Source: Glaciecola sp028401415
GTDB lineage: Bacteria; Pseudomonadota; Gammaproteobacteria; Enterobacterales; Alteromonadaceae
NCBI RefSeq assembly: GCF_028401415.2
Contig: NZ_CP171821.2
Span: 930,001 to 994,000, forward strand
Reading direction: 5' to 3'
DNA length: 64,000 bases
Position 1 is the stretch's first letter. Each line of letters begins with the position of its first letter. Under the pieces are notes generated by a model, which ran no database searches, was not told the origin of the DNA, and saw only the letters and a list, made by a program, of their open reading frames with translations. Below, piece after piece: positions 33,428 through 42,791 of this stretch. A program made the translations under genes and the position numbers.

Positions 33428-34465
33428 ATGAAAAGCAAAGCGACTTCTTTTGATATAGCCCATATGGCCGGCGTTTCTCAGAGCACCGTTTCACGCGCCT
33501 TAAGTGACAGTCCACTTGTAAATCAGGAAACTCGCGACAAAATTAAAAAAATTGCGAGTGAACTCAATTACAAGGTAGATAAAAATGCGAGCAATCTGCG
33601 CAAGCAACAAAGTCAAACGCTTGCCCTGCTGTTGTTTGAAGATCCAACGAACGACGACTCGCTTATCAACCCATTCTTTATCAGCTTGCTAGCCAGCATA
33701 ACTAAAGCCTCAGCCAGTGCTGGTTACGACTTACTTGTTTCGTTTCAAGATATGAGCGAGGACTGGCATGCGGTATATGAAGACTCAAATAAGGCAGATG
33801 GCCTGATTTTATTAGGTTATGGCAGTTATACCGATTACGTGTACAAACTCAGTCAGCTAGAAGAACAAGGCACGCGATTTTTGCGCTGGGGAGCTCCTGA
33901 CAAAGCTCATCCAGGTATATCGGTAGGATCAGATAATCTACAAGGCGGTTATTTGATGGGACAACACCTAATCTCACTGGGATATAAGCACTTCGCATTT
34001 ATTGGTGAAGCGGACATTGGCGCGCCAGAGCTGTTGGGGCGCTTAAAGGGATTGAAAAAGGCGATGCGAGAAAATGGCTTGCCCCCTGACTCGGTGTTAC
34101 AAGAAAACGCAATATCTACTGAACTCGAAGGGCATGACGCCGCACAAAGATTGATGAAGCGTGTTGCACAAGACGAGCAACCTGATGCAATCTTCTGTGC
34201 AACCGACCTAATCGCCACTGGCTGCATTCGCGCCTTGCGCTCCTTAAATCTGTCAGTACCAGAGGATATTGCTGTAGTTGGCTACGATGATATTCAAATC
34301 AGTCAATTTTCCCTACCTCCCCTTACAACAGTGCGTCAAGACACATTACTTGCGGGACAAATATTAGTATCGAACCTGATAAAACTCATCCACAACGAAA
34401 GTGTCGAAGATGTGACAATGGCGCCGCAGTTAGTCATTAGGGAATCCTGCGGCGTAAAACTTTGA
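33428..34465 (+). CDS. LacI-family transcriptional regulator of the maltodextrin-type locus
   Basis: A 345-residue LacI/GalR protein. The helix-turn-helix DIAHMAGVSQSTVSRALSDS is at residues 8-27, the hinge region runs to about 60 (VDKNASNLRKQQSQTLALLL), and the sugar-binding domain ends with VAVVGYDDIQISQFSLPPLTTVRQ. It probably responds to a maltodextrin-derived sugar and represses the genes around it (inference from position). Candidate operators with an ATACGTAT core lie at 36063-36076 and 49119-49132, but none was seen in front of its own gene. Confidence 0.92.
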   Translation: MKSKATSFDIAHMAGVSQSTVSRALSDSPLVNQETRDKIKKIASELNYKVDKNASNLRKQQSQTLALLLFEDPTNDDSLINPFFISLLASITKASASAGYDLLVSFQDMSEDWHAVYEDSNKADGLILLGYGSYTDYVYKLSQLEEQGTRFLRWGAPDKAHPGISVGSDNLQGGYLMGQHLISLGYKHFAFIGEADIGAPELLGRLKGLKKAMRENGLPPDSVLQENAISTELEGHDAAQRLMKRVAQDEQPDAIFCATDLIATGCIRALRSLNLSVPEDIAVVGYDDIQISQFSLPPLTTVRQDTLLAGQILVSNLIKLIHNESVEDVTMAPQLVIRESCGVKL

Positions 34466-34495
34466 TGTCGATGCAATACGCCGCTTAAATTGTTT

Positions 34496-35962
34496 CTAAG
34501 TCGCTTGTTGACGCTCAACTTCCTTCACAAAAAACACAGATATAGCCGCGCACAGCATGAGCACGCCGGCAAGCACTATGATATTTATCGCGACATTATC
34601 AAAGGCATATTTGAGTATCAGCCCTGCAGTTAATGCACTAATGATTTGCGGCGCGGCAATGGTGAAGTTGAAGATCCCCATATAGATACCCGTTTTATCC
34701 GCCGGCAAAGAACCTGCAAGCATAGCGTAAGGCATGGCTAAGATTGCTGCCCATGAAATTCCAATACCTATCATGGGGATTAGCAAATACAACGCCCCCA
34801 TGGGTACAGTTACTTGGGTAATAAATAAGTTAACATCCGTAGGCGTTAAGTCCTGGAAGAACAAGAAGCTTATGTAGCTGATACCGCCTAGAGCAAGTGA
34901 GCATGAGTACACCAGTTTACGTCCAAGTTTGTCCGCAAGTTTGGCAAGGAATATTGAAAATATCGCGGCAAATAATGAATAAGCAGCAAAGATAATACCG
35001 ACCCAATCTCCTGCCGCACCCTTTGCGGCAACAATGTCTAGCGGGATAGTGTCAAGTGATGACAAGTAGGCTTGATCGAACCATTTCTTGTCAACGCCCC
35101 ATATATGTTGAGTAATGGCGTTGGTGGTGTAGACCCACATAATAAACAGTGAAAACCATGAAAAGAATTGCGTAACCGCCAAGCCCTTCATCGTTTTTGG
35201 CATATGAATCACTAAGCTGAAGAAATTTCCAAGTCGTTCGCCAATGGATTTCTTCTCAGCAATTTGCTTCGCAACTTCATCAGCATCCATTCCGTTGTAA
35301 GCATAATACTGTTCGGGCGGATATTCTTTGGTTCTAAACACGGTCCACAACACTGAGCCCAGTAAAACGGTTGCGCCGATATAAAACGCCCACATCACAC
35401 TTTGCGCCACTTGCCCTTGCTGCGCGGTATTGTCTAAGCCAATCACATTGGTTAGTAAAAACGGCAATAAAGAACCCACTACAGCACCAATATTAATAAG
35501 CAAGGCCTGAACGGAATAGCCTACATTTCTTTGACTCGCAGGCACCATATCTGACACCAGCGCTCTAAAAGGTTGAAAGCATACGTTAAATGACGCATCC
35601 ATTAATGCAAGCATCATCACGCCAAAGATCATCGGCGCTACAAAGGCGACGAACAAAGGGGCGTTTGGCATTAAAAACATACCTAAAGCGGCAGCAATCG
35701 CGCCTGCGAAAATAAATGGCGTACGCCTGCCCATTCGATTCCAAGTTCTGTCGGAAGCAGCTCCAACGAAGGGTTGTACGATAAGCCCCATTAAAGGCGC
35801 TACAATCCAAAAGAAGGAGAGTTGATGCGGGTCAGCGCCTAAGTCTGACAATATCCTACTGACATTTGCATTTTGCAGCGCAAACCCGAACTGAACGCCT
35901 AAAAAGCCAAAGCTAACGTTCCATATTTGCCAAAAACTTAAGCGAGGTTGTTGTTGTGACAT
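34496..35962 (-). CDS. MFS sugar transporter, SLC45/maltose-permease-like
   Basis: A 488-residue protein with about 12 transmembrane segments. The stretches FLGVQFGFALQNANVSRI, APLMGLIVQPFVGAASDRTW and NRMGRRTPFIFAG are those of the SLC45-like/sucrose- and maltose-proton symporter group of MFS permeases. It would carry maltose or short dextrins across the inner membrane. It is convergent with the LacI gene (30-bp gap) and divergent from the halogenase-like gene; the 170-bp divergent region holds a candidate LacI operator. Confidence 0.85.
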   Translation of the reverse strand: MSQQQPRLSFWQIWNVSFGFLGVQFGFALQNANVSRILSDLGADPHQLSFFWIVAPLMGLIVQPFVGAASDRTWNRMGRRTPFIFAGAIAAALGMFLMPNAPLFVAFVAPMIFGVMMLALMDASFNVCFQPFRALVSDMVPASQRNVGYSVQALLINIGAVVGSLLPFLLTNVIGLDNTAQQGQVAQSVMWAFYIGATVLLGSVLWTVFRTKEYPPEQYYAYNGMDADEVAKQIAEKKSIGERLGNFFSLVIHMPKTMKGLAVTQFFSWFSLFIMWVYTTNAITQHIWGVDKKWFDQAYLSSLDTIPLDIVAAKGAAGDWVGIIFAAYSLFAAIFSIFLAKLADKLGRKLVYSCSLALGGISYISFLFFQDLTPTDVNLFITQVTVPMGALYLLIPMIGIGISWAAILAMPYAMLAGSLPADKTGIYMGIFNFTIAAPQIISALTAGLILKYAFDNVAINIIVLAGVLMLCAAISVFFVKEVERQQAT

Positions 35963-36062
35963 AATTGATGCATTCCTAAGATATTGCCGCTGCAGTGTGT
36001 TAAATACTTGTAAGCATTATGTTTAAGATTGTACCCTGTGCACATCATAAAAACTAATCATC

Positions 36063-36076
36063 TGCATACGTATTCA
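36063..36076. promoter_or_regulatory. Candidate LacI-family operator, site 1
   Basis: TGCATACGTATTCA differs by one base from the perfect palindrome TGAATACGTATTCA. It lies in the divergent region, about 100 bases from the MFS start and 57 from the halogenase-like start. The same core occurs upstream of the GH13 gene (49119-49132). The LacI gene nearby is the natural candidate regulator. Confidence 0.6.
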
Positions 36077-36132
36077 CGTTTGTAAGCAGGATTTTTAGCG
36101 TTATAAAATTTGTTTAAAGGCTTGATTACCCT

Positions 36133-37701
36133 ATGCAAAAACGACTCATAATACTTGGCGGCGGAACTGCCGGATGGATGGCGGCAAATCTATTGCGCAA
36201 GCATTTAGATGAACACGCATTCAGTGTTTGCCTGGTAGAAAGCCCCGACATAGGCATTATTGGCGTTGGCGAAGGGTCGACTCCTCATCTTAAAGTGTTT
36301 TTTGATGAGCTTGGAATTGACGAAAATGAGTGGATGCCCGCATGCAATGCGACGTTTAAAAATGGCATCAGCTTTGTTGATTGGACGGAACATTTATCAG
36401 AAAATCGATACTTTCACCCCTTCCCCTCCGCTACAGACCGTCAGACAGTTGCCGCGTTTTTAGGGCATTGTCACCTTAAGTTCAAGGGTGTGAACGTGAG
36501 CACTAACCCTGACGATTATTTTCTTGCCGCACAACTGGCCAAGAAACATCTAGCGCCAAAAACGAAATCACCTGTCCCCTTAAACTACGCCTATCATTTT
36601 GACTCTCACTTACTAGGCTCATTTTTAAAGGATGTGGCGATGAAAAATGGCGTAACGCACATCTCGGGCACGGTTGATGATATTGCCTTGCATCCAAGCG
36701 GCGACATTGCTAGTTTCATGATGACCGATGGCAAGTGCATCAATGGTGATTTTTTCGTAGATGCCAGTGGATTTAGAAGCCAACTACTGCAAAATTGCCT
36801 ACAAGTAGGCTTTGACTCATTCTCGGATTGTCTGCTCAATGACAGCGCAATTGCACTGCCCTCGGCAGTCAGTACGCCACTTACATCAGAGACCCGCGCC
36901 AGTGGATTAAAACACGGCTGGGCATGGCATATTCCGTTAACCAACAGAACCGGCAATGGCTACGTTTTCAGTCAGGCGCATTGTGATTTTTCCGCTGCCG
37001 AGAAAGAGCTGCGACATCATATCAATCAAAACACTAATGATGACAAAACATTAAACTCAAAGATTAAATCGTCTGAAGTGTTGAATGTGAACGCACGCAG
37101 AATACACATGAAAGTCGGTCAAGCTAAAAAACACTGGCATAAGAACGTGGTCGCTGTTGGACTGGCACAAGGTTTTATAGAACCGCTTGAAGCGACCGCG
37201 CTGCATTTGGTGTTGGAAACTTTGATTGGCTTTATCACAGAGTTTAAACAAGGCGAGCTAGACGGTGCTGCACTACACCAGGCCCAGAACAGTTTTAATC
37301 AAAGCATGCGAGAAAGATATGAAGGCATACGCGACTATATTGTGTGCCATTATAAGATGAACACGCGCAGCGACAGTCAGTACTGGATAGACGCACGAGA
37401 AAACACGACTGCATCAGACAACCTTGCAGCAGTGATTGACGCTTGGGATGCTCATCAGGACATAACGCCCATACTCAAAGCGCGCGGCATGGATAAATAC
37501 TATCCAGCTGTATCTTGGTATTGTTTATTAGCCGGGTATGGCAGGTTTGACAGTGCACATTTGCAGGCACCTCACTCAAAGGCTGCGCAAGATGCGACTC
37601 ATAGAGCGGCCAGCGGTTTGCGGCAAGTAGAGCAGTATCTGGATAAAGCGTGTTCGCAATTTATTCCCCATGAGCATTATTTTAACCCGAACTCTGGATA
37701 A
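36133..37701 (+). CDS. Flavin-dependent tryptophan-halogenase-like protein
   Basis: A 522-residue protein. Its FAD-binding motif is ILGGGTAGWMAAN, then VGEGSTPHL, the region MPACNATFKNGISFVDW carrying a lysine at the position of the catalytic Lys79 of PrnA, and the GWAWHIPL motif (GWxWxIP) of the family. LAQGFIEPLEATALHL is also typical. In many marine and Xanthomonas/Caulobacter-type genomes such proteins sit beside TonB receptors and sugar enzymes rather than in antibiotic clusters; their substrate there is unknown. Here it is divergent from a sugar permease, with a shared candidate operator. True halogenation is unproven. Confidence 0.85.
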   Translation: MQKRLIILGGGTAGWMAANLLRKHLDEHAFSVCLVESPDIGIIGVGEGSTPHLKVFFDELGIDENEWMPACNATFKNGISFVDWTEHLSENRYFHPFPSATDRQTVAAFLGHCHLKFKGVNVSTNPDDYFLAAQLAKKHLAPKTKSPVPLNYAYHFDSHLLGSFLKDVAMKNGVTHISGTVDDIALHPSGDIASFMMTDGKCINGDFFVDASGFRSQLLQNCLQVGFDSFSDCLLNDSAIALPSAVSTPLTSETRASGLKHGWAWHIPLTNRTGNGYVFSQAHCDFSAAEKELRHHINQNTNDDKTLNSKIKSSEVLNVNARRIHMKVGQAKKHWHKNVVAVGLAQGFIEPLEATALHLVLETLIGFITEFKQGELDGAALHQAQNSFNQSMRERYEGIRDYIVCHYKMNTRSDSQYWIDARENTTASDNLAAVIDAWDAHQDITPILKARGMDKYYPAVSWYCLLAGYGRFDSAHLQAPHSKAAQDATHRAASGLRQVEQYLDKACSQFIPHEHYFNPNSG

Positions 37702-37722
37702 GAGACAGCGCTCGGGTTATTT
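37683..37722 (+). terminator. Possible weak terminator after the halogenase-like gene
   Basis: TAACCCGA, inside the last codons of the gene, pairs with TCGGGTTA at 37712-37719, followed by TTT. The 21-nt loop and short T-run make this a modest candidate. Confidence 0.4.
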
Positions 37723-37876
37723 AACATTACATGATAACAACATCATCGAGCCCTGCTCAATTAGCATCTTTTTTCAATTCATGCTTTGCGCAATATGGCC
37801 TGAACGCAGATGAAGTATTGAATAGTATGAAGTTCGCATTTATTCTTTACTAACGCGCTAAAATGAGGAATCTGGC

Positions 37877-40255
37877 ATGGACCCAGAAAAGCCAGAATAC
37901 AAAACAGGGCTGATGCGGGAGCTGCTGCGCCGCCGTGTGTTTCAAATTACCGGTATTTACTTCGGTGCTATATTTGGCGTGATGGAATTTACCGATATGA
38001 TCGTCCAGAGGTACAACCTTTCTGATGTAACGATCGATATTGTGCTTGCCGCCATGTTAAGCATGCTTCCGGCGGTAGTTATCCTCGCTTGGGGTTTTGG
38101 TGCACCTGGTAAAGATGCCTGGGGACGTACTGAAAAAATCACTCTTCCAGTCAACCTTGTGTTTGCACTTGGGATCGTATTTTCTCTAAGTGTTACCCAA
38201 GATGTGGAAAGCGTCGTCGAAAAAGTAGAATCGGTGGATGCAAACGGACAAACAATTGTTCGGGATATTCCCAAGCAAAAATATGTAAACCGACTTCAAA
38301 TCTTTTTCCTCGACCCAAGTAGGTCGGTATCTGAACAAGCCAACTGGCTCAGTTATGCTGTCCCTGAAATACTCAAAATAGAACTCGAACAAAACCCCTT
38401 TATTGTTCCCTTCACGCTTTATCGACACGGCAGCAACGGCATTTTTTGGCGGGTAAAGCGCGCCGGATTCGAGGATGGACTGAACATCCCGTTGAGCTTA
38501 GCTAAAAGCATTGCTGGAGACTCCAACAGTGACTTTTTTGTGAGGGGTGATATCGATGTGGTGGCAGGGAATTACCAAGTTAACGCACAGATATTTAACT
38601 CTAAAACTGGACGCTCAGTTGATACGCTTTTCTTCGTCAATTCAGATTTATACGCACTTACATACGAACTGGCAGAGGCGCTAAAAGTCAGTATGCAAGT
38701 TCAATCCACTGGCGATTCAATGACCAGCTATTTGCCAGCTGCAGAGAGACTTACGGAGGATTTTGATAGTTTTCAGTCTTTCATAAGTGGAGTCAACAGC
38801 TTTGTGTTTAATAACGACTTTGAGCTAGCAAAAAAACACTTAAGCGAGGCGCTGCATGAAGATCCAAGCTTTGCATATTCGCGCATATATCTTGCAAGTA
38901 TTCTTGAAGAACAAGGCCAGTTTTCTCAAGCCAAGAGTCAACTCCAACAGTCTTTAGACTACGCCTATAAATTGACAGAACAAATGCGCTTCGAGGCACA
39001 GGCCCGCTTACATTTTTTAAATGGAAACCGCACTGAAGAACGAAGAGTTTACGAGGTATGGAGTGAGCTTCATCCTAATAGTGTAGGCCCTAAAAATGCC
39101 CTGGCCATGAATCATTTATATTTTGGCAATGAGATTGATGAAGCCATTGAGTACTTCGAGGCGTCGCTAAGTACCGACCCCAATCAAACGTGGGTCTACC
39201 AGCAGTTGGGCGTGCTGCATGAAGTGCAAGATAGACTCGATCAAGCACGATATTACTATCAAGAATATGCTCAGCGCGACCAATCGAGTTACGAACCACA
39301 GGCAGCGCTTGCTCGTATAGCGCTGACTATCGGTGACTTTGAACAAGCAAGAGAGTATTTACGTAAGGCGATGTATCTGCGCACCGACATGGTTACGCCC
39401 ATGTTGCTAATGGCCGATTTAGAGCTGCGCGAAGGAAATTTGGACTTAGCGCAGATGCGGCACAACGATGCATTTGTCATAGCAAAAGCGCCGCGCCAGA
39501 TAAGTAGCGTTTATGCGCAACAAATTGATTGGTTCATGCAACAAGGGCAAAACCAGCGTGCTTTTGAGACCTTGAGAAAGTTTCAGAGCACATTAAGCGA
39601 ATATGAGGACCCTATTAATGCGATGTTTAAAGCCAAAATTTCATACATGTATTTGTATGTTGATGCAAATAAAGCAGACCTCGCATTGCTTGAACTGAAC
39701 GCGCTCAAAGAGACGCTTCAAGCCCCTTTTGATGACTTACTGAGCATTGGCTATGTATTCTACTATTTAGCCCTTGAAGATACCGATAGCGCTCGGCTAT
39801 ACCTTGGCACCATGGAAGAGCAGATGCGCTCGCAGAACATGGCACACGTCTTTCACATTTTGTATTTCGCGAAAGGCTTACTTGAATATATTGAGGCGAA
39901 TTACTCAGCAGCCAGCGCTTACTTTATTCAGTCAAATAAAGCCTTCCATCAATCCGTTAATAGTGTGGAATCCAATCAAGTCAATGAACTCCTAAGCTAT
40001 TATTTAATTCGAAGTTTGCGATTAAATGGCAAACCAAGCGAAGCGCGGGAACATGCACATAAAATACTGCTGCAGCGACCTTACTATGCATTGATTAATG
40101 TAGAGCTCGCGCATCTTGAGCACAATGAGGGAAACATCAGCGCCGCAACTGAGGCACTTAACAAAGCGCTAGCGATGTGGCAAGAAGCAGATGAAGGTTT
40201 CACGCCAAAAGAAGAGGCACTAAGCTTACAAGCCTCATTAATGGAGTCTAACTGA
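37877..40255 (+). CDS. Membrane-anchored TPR-repeat protein
   Basis: A 792-residue protein. Residues 1-105 have the RRRVFQITGIYFGAIFGVME motif and three hydrophobic segments (about 22-42, 53-77 and 92-108), a type of N-terminal module often found on adenylate cyclases and DNA-binding regulators. The middle (140-300) resembles the TolB-like/receptor region seen in those proteins (FFVRGDIDVVAGNYQVNAQI). From about residue 290 on there are TPR units (for example AFAYSRIYLASILEEQGQFS-like, DEAIEYFEASLSTDPNQTWVY, ALARIALTIGDFEQAREYL). No cyclase or HTH domain is present. A scaffold or sensor role is likely but unassigned. Confidence 0.75.
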   Translation: MDPEKPEYKTGLMRELLRRRVFQITGIYFGAIFGVMEFTDMIVQRYNLSDVTIDIVLAAMLSMLPAVVILAWGFGAPGKDAWGRTEKITLPVNLVFALGIVFSLSVTQDVESVVEKVESVDANGQTIVRDIPKQKYVNRLQIFFLDPSRSVSEQANWLSYAVPEILKIELEQNPFIVPFTLYRHGSNGIFWRVKRAGFEDGLNIPLSLAKSIAGDSNSDFFVRGDIDVVAGNYQVNAQIFNSKTGRSVDTLFFVNSDLYALTYELAEALKVSMQVQSTGDSMTSYLPAAERLTEDFDSFQSFISGVNSFVFNNDFELAKKHLSEALHEDPSFAYSRIYLASILEEQGQFSQAKSQLQQSLDYAYKLTEQMRFEAQARLHFLNGNRTEERRVYEVWSELHPNSVGPKNALAMNHLYFGNEIDEAIEYFEASLSTDPNQTWVYQQLGVLHEVQDRLDQARYYYQEYAQRDQSSYEPQAALARIALTIGDFEQAREYLRKAMYLRTDMVTPMLLMADLELREGNLDLAQMRHNDAFVIAKAPRQISSVYAQQIDWFMQQGQNQRAFETLRKFQSTLSEYEDPINAMFKAKISYMYLYVDANKADLALLELNALKETLQAPFDDLLSIGYVFYYLALEDTDSARLYLGTMEEQMRSQNMAHVFHILYFAKGLLEYIEANYSAASAYFIQSNKAFHQSVNSVESNQVNELLSYYLIRSLRLNGKPSEAREHAHKILLQRPYYALINVELAHLEHNEGNISAATEALNKALAMWQEADEGFTPKEEALSLQASLMESN

Positions 40256-40330
40256 GCTATTGCCAAGCACTAATCAGCCAAAGGTTCTATTATTGCGCAT
40301 TGCTTTAATAAGAAATCAATTTCTGATGAT

Positions 40331-40681
40331 TCAAATATCTCCGCACCCCCCTTTTGCTTTGAGATAGTCCAGCAAGGGAAGAATCGCATTTTTCTTATGA
40401 AACCTCGATGGTTGTGCAAGTATGTAGTCCATCATCTCAGGTGCATTGAAAATCTCCTTTTCGTGCACGCAGTATATTTCATTACCAGTTCGCTTAGCCT
40501 CATCGTTCATTACGGCAATCGCATCCATAGCACCGCCTAAATAGCTCTGACAGAATGCCGAATCTAGCTTAGATTTATCGCAATACTGCTGAAACTCTTC
40601 AACGTTTAGCGACCAGGAATAAGCAGAAGAGAACATAAGGCTTAAACCGACAAGCACGCGTAAAGAATAATTAAATATCAT
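40331..40681 (-). CDS. Small periplasmic protein, Rap1a/Tai-like
   Basis: A 116-residue protein with a signal peptide (LRVLVGLSLMFSSAYSWS). The mature part has four cysteines (QYCDK, AFCQSYLGGAMDA, IYCVHE, GGCGDI) and the spacing C...C-x-x-Y-x-x-G-x-x-D-A of Rap1a-type immunity proteins, which neutralise periplasmic peptidoglycan amidase toxins. The match is by eye. No T6SS effector gene is adjacent, so either it is an orphan immunity gene or it has another envelope role. Confidence 0.55.
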   Translation of the reverse strand: MIFNYSLRVLVGLSLMFSSAYSWSLNVEEFQQYCDKSKLDSAFCQSYLGGAMDAIAVMNDEAKRTGNEIYCVHEKEIFNAPEMMDYILAQPSRFHKKNAILPLLDYLKAKGGCGDI

Positions 40682-40753
40682 TTGAAACCTCTAAATAATT
40701 AATGTAAAACATTAATAAGTTATCATTTTACTTTAATTTATCAAGGATTTTTT

Positions 40754-41278
40754 ATGACTACAGAAAAAATGAGCAAGGTTATTTCTCACTTACTACTGGT
40801 TCCAATCGCCCTGCTGTTTATCATGTGGATATACTTTTTAATCAACATCGGTGCATTCGAAGATGTCGCAAGGTCTAATATCTCATATGCCATTAATTGG
40901 GATAGCGTGTCTGAGTTTCAGCTATATGTTGCCGCGCTTCTTAGCCTGCTTCCACATTTGATCATCGCTTGGGGACTTCTTCATTTGCGACAACTTTTTC
41001 AAGCCTTTAGTGAAGCGCGTGTATTTGATAAAGACAATGCGCAATCAGCTAAGCGATTTGCTAAATCCCTGGTCTTTTTCTGGGTGTGCAGTTGGATAGT
41101 GTCAGTTCTAGTAAGTCTTGTATTGTCCTGGAACCACGCCTCGGGCCAGAAGGTGTTGAGTATTCAGTTTAACAGTGAGCACTTGGCAGTGCTATTGCTT
41201 GGCCTAGTCTTTTGGGTCATTGCTAAAGTGCTATTACAGGCGCATTACTTAGAAAAAGAAAACAAAGCATTTGTATAA
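40754..41278 (+). CDS. DUF2975-type integral membrane protein
   Basis: A 174-residue protein with four transmembrane segments (about 10-30, 55-75, 105-128 and 145-165). The region LRQLFQAFSEARVFDKDNAQ between helices 2 and 3 is the family's conserved loop. DUF2975 proteins are typically paired with a small XRE-type regulator, exactly as here: the HTH gene begins 11 bases downstream. Function unknown; the pair resembles small membrane/regulator modules. Confidence 0.82.
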   Translation: MTTEKMSKVISHLLLVPIALLFIMWIYFLINIGAFEDVARSNISYAINWDSVSEFQLYVAALLSLLPHLIIAWGLLHLRQLFQAFSEARVFDKDNAQSAKRFAKSLVFFWVCSWIVSVLVSLVLSWNHASGQKVLSIQFNSEHLAVLLLGLVFWVIAKVLLQAHYLEKENKAFV

Positions 41279-41289
41279 AGGCACTTAGT

Positions 41290-41526
41290 ATGACGATTGT
41301 CGTAAATTTAGATAGGATGCTGGCGCATAGAAAAATGCGATCTAAGGAATTAGCATCTGAAATTGGATTATCTGAGCAAAACCTATCGCTTCTGAAATCG
41401 GGCAAAGTAAAAGGCGTTCGATTTAACACTTTAGAGAAGATTTGTGAGGTTCTGCAATGCCAGCCGGGAGACTTACTCGAGTATAGGCCGACATTAGTTC
41501 CCCAAGATAGCCCATCAAAAAAATAA
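41290..41526 (+). CDS. Small XRE-family helix-turn-helix regulator (YozG-like)
   Basis: A 78-residue DNA-binding protein with an HTH at residues 18-40 (SKELASEIGLSEQNLSLLKS) and FNTLEKICEVLQCQPGDLLEY, the signature of the small Cro/CI group that accompanies DUF2975. Likely regulates its own two-gene unit (inference). A hairpin with AAAAA/TTTTT arms follows at 41564-41595. Confidence 0.88.
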   Translation: MTIVVNLDRMLAHRKMRSKELASEIGLSEQNLSLLKSGKVKGVRFNTLEKICEVLQCQPGDLLEYRPTLVPQDSPSKK

Positions 41527-41563
41527 GCACTAAGGAATTCACGATGTAATATCCTAATGATGT

Positions 41564-41595
41564 GCAAAAAGCTCCGCATACTTGGAGCTTTTTGC
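41564..41595 (+). terminator. Terminator after the DUF2975/XRE pair
   Basis: Perfect 12-bp arms GCAAAAAGCTCC / GGAGCTTTTTGC with an 8-nt loop, 38 bases past the XRE stop codon. The T-run is part of the stem. Confidence 0.65.
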
Positions 41596-41693
41596 GGTCA
41601 TTGGATACAGGATTGGCTGCGGTAAGTGAGCTGTTGGTGGTGGACAGGGCAAAACTGCAATATTGCTTTATGGAATTTATGAGAAAAAATACA

Positions 41694-42530
41694 ATGATTA
41701 AGTCTATAACTACGTGCATCATTTTGCTGTTGACAGCGTCTTTACTCTCTTGTTCCGAAAATAAACAGCCTGCTTGGATTAAGCCAGACACATATACAAT
41801 CAGCTGCGGTGAGTACTATAGTCATGAAACCCCACTTGGCATTTTAAATAATAATGTTTGGAACAAACATGCCGCTGACACGGACTCGTGGGAGCAATGC
41901 TTAGAAATGCGAAGTATTGATGGAAACACACAATATGGCTGGTCGTGGTCTTGGCCATTTGGGCGCAGAGTTATTTATTCTCAACCGCAAATTAAAATTG
42001 GTGCATCGCCTTGGGCGCCCGAACCAAAATTTAACGATGCATTCCCTATCAAAATCAGTGAATTGACAGAATTTACAGTGAATCATGAGCTTGAAGTATA
42101 CAGTAACGGAAATCACAACAATGTGACTACCATGTGGTTATTAACGCAAGCTTATCATGGCTCAAAGCCTAGGCCAGACCTAATCGCAGTGGAAGTTATG
42201 ATTTGGACTTATGCAACGCCCGCACATTTTGACCCTGCTGGTAAAAAGTACTCTGAATTAACGATAGGGGATAGTATTTGGGAGGTGTGGTACGAAAAAG
42301 ACTGGAACGATAAATCTGGCGTAAATGACAATCAATGGATAAGCCTCTCTTACCGTGCTGATGAATCCTCCATGAGCGCAACCATACCTGCGCTCAAACT
42401 ACTACAATTCGCTATTTCCGAAGGGCTAATTAATGATGAACTCTTTATCGCGGATATAGAATTAGGGAATGAGGTGATGAGTGGCTCGGGCATCGCTTGG
42501 GTGAGAGAGTTTTCAGTGGCAGTGCATTAG
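41694..42530 (+). CDS. GH12-family endoglucanase/xyloglucanase lipoprotein
   Basis: A 278-residue lipoprotein (lipobox SLLSC, Cys20). The sequence reads as glycoside hydrolase family 12: NNNVWN, YGWSWSWPFG, IYSQPQIKIGASPW, nucleophile Glu167 in VEVMIW (family ELMIW) and acid/base Glu260 in IELGNEVMSG (family QxGtEPfxG). GH12 enzymes cut beta-1,4-glucans or xyloglucan with retention. The start is ATG 41694, with GAGAAAAA upstream; the open frame runs back to 41562 into the terminator hairpin, which is implausible. Its anchoring suggests surface action on oligosaccharides. It interrupts an alpha-glucan locus. Confidence 0.8.
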   Translation: MIKSITTCIILLLTASLLSCSENKQPAWIKPDTYTISCGEYYSHETPLGILNNNVWNKHAADTDSWEQCLEMRSIDGNTQYGWSWSWPFGRRVIYSQPQIKIGASPWAPEPKFNDAFPIKISELTEFTVNHELEVYSNGNHNNVTTMWLLTQAYHGSKPRPDLIAVEVMIWTYATPAHFDPAGKKYSELTIGDSIWEVWYEKDWNDKSGVNDNQWISLSYRADESSMSATIPALKLLQFAISEGLINDELFIADIELGNEVMSGSGIAWVREFSVAVH

Positions 42531-42791
42531 ATAAGGCCCTCCTTGAACGTTTGAGAGGGCATGTCAGCTCGACATTTACACCAATCATTAAGCCATGCAT
42601 TTCAATTAATCGACGATGATCTAATAAAAAATCACTTGCGAAAGGGTGCCAGCACGTCATAAGCCTTCCATTGAGGAGACAAAACAGCGGCTAAACCACC
42701 TATAACGACACAGCCCCACTGAATCCCGCCTGCAATCATCAATCATAGCGACTGAATACGCCGAACGCTTTGTCTCTAAAGTAATGAGGAC
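42531..42791. other. Intergenic stretch after the GH12 gene
   Basis: It begins with a short hairpin (GCCCTC at 42536 pairing with GAGGGC at 42555) without a T-tract. On the minus strand there is a 35-codon frame beginning MIAGGIQWGCVVIGG; I could not place it in a family and leave it uncalled. Nothing else was recognised. Confidence 0.35.

Noticed and set aside
42655..42765. 35-codon minus-strand frame starting MIAGGIQWGCVVIGG
   Set aside because: Short, without a ribosome site or known family; could be a remnant, but not supportable as a gene.
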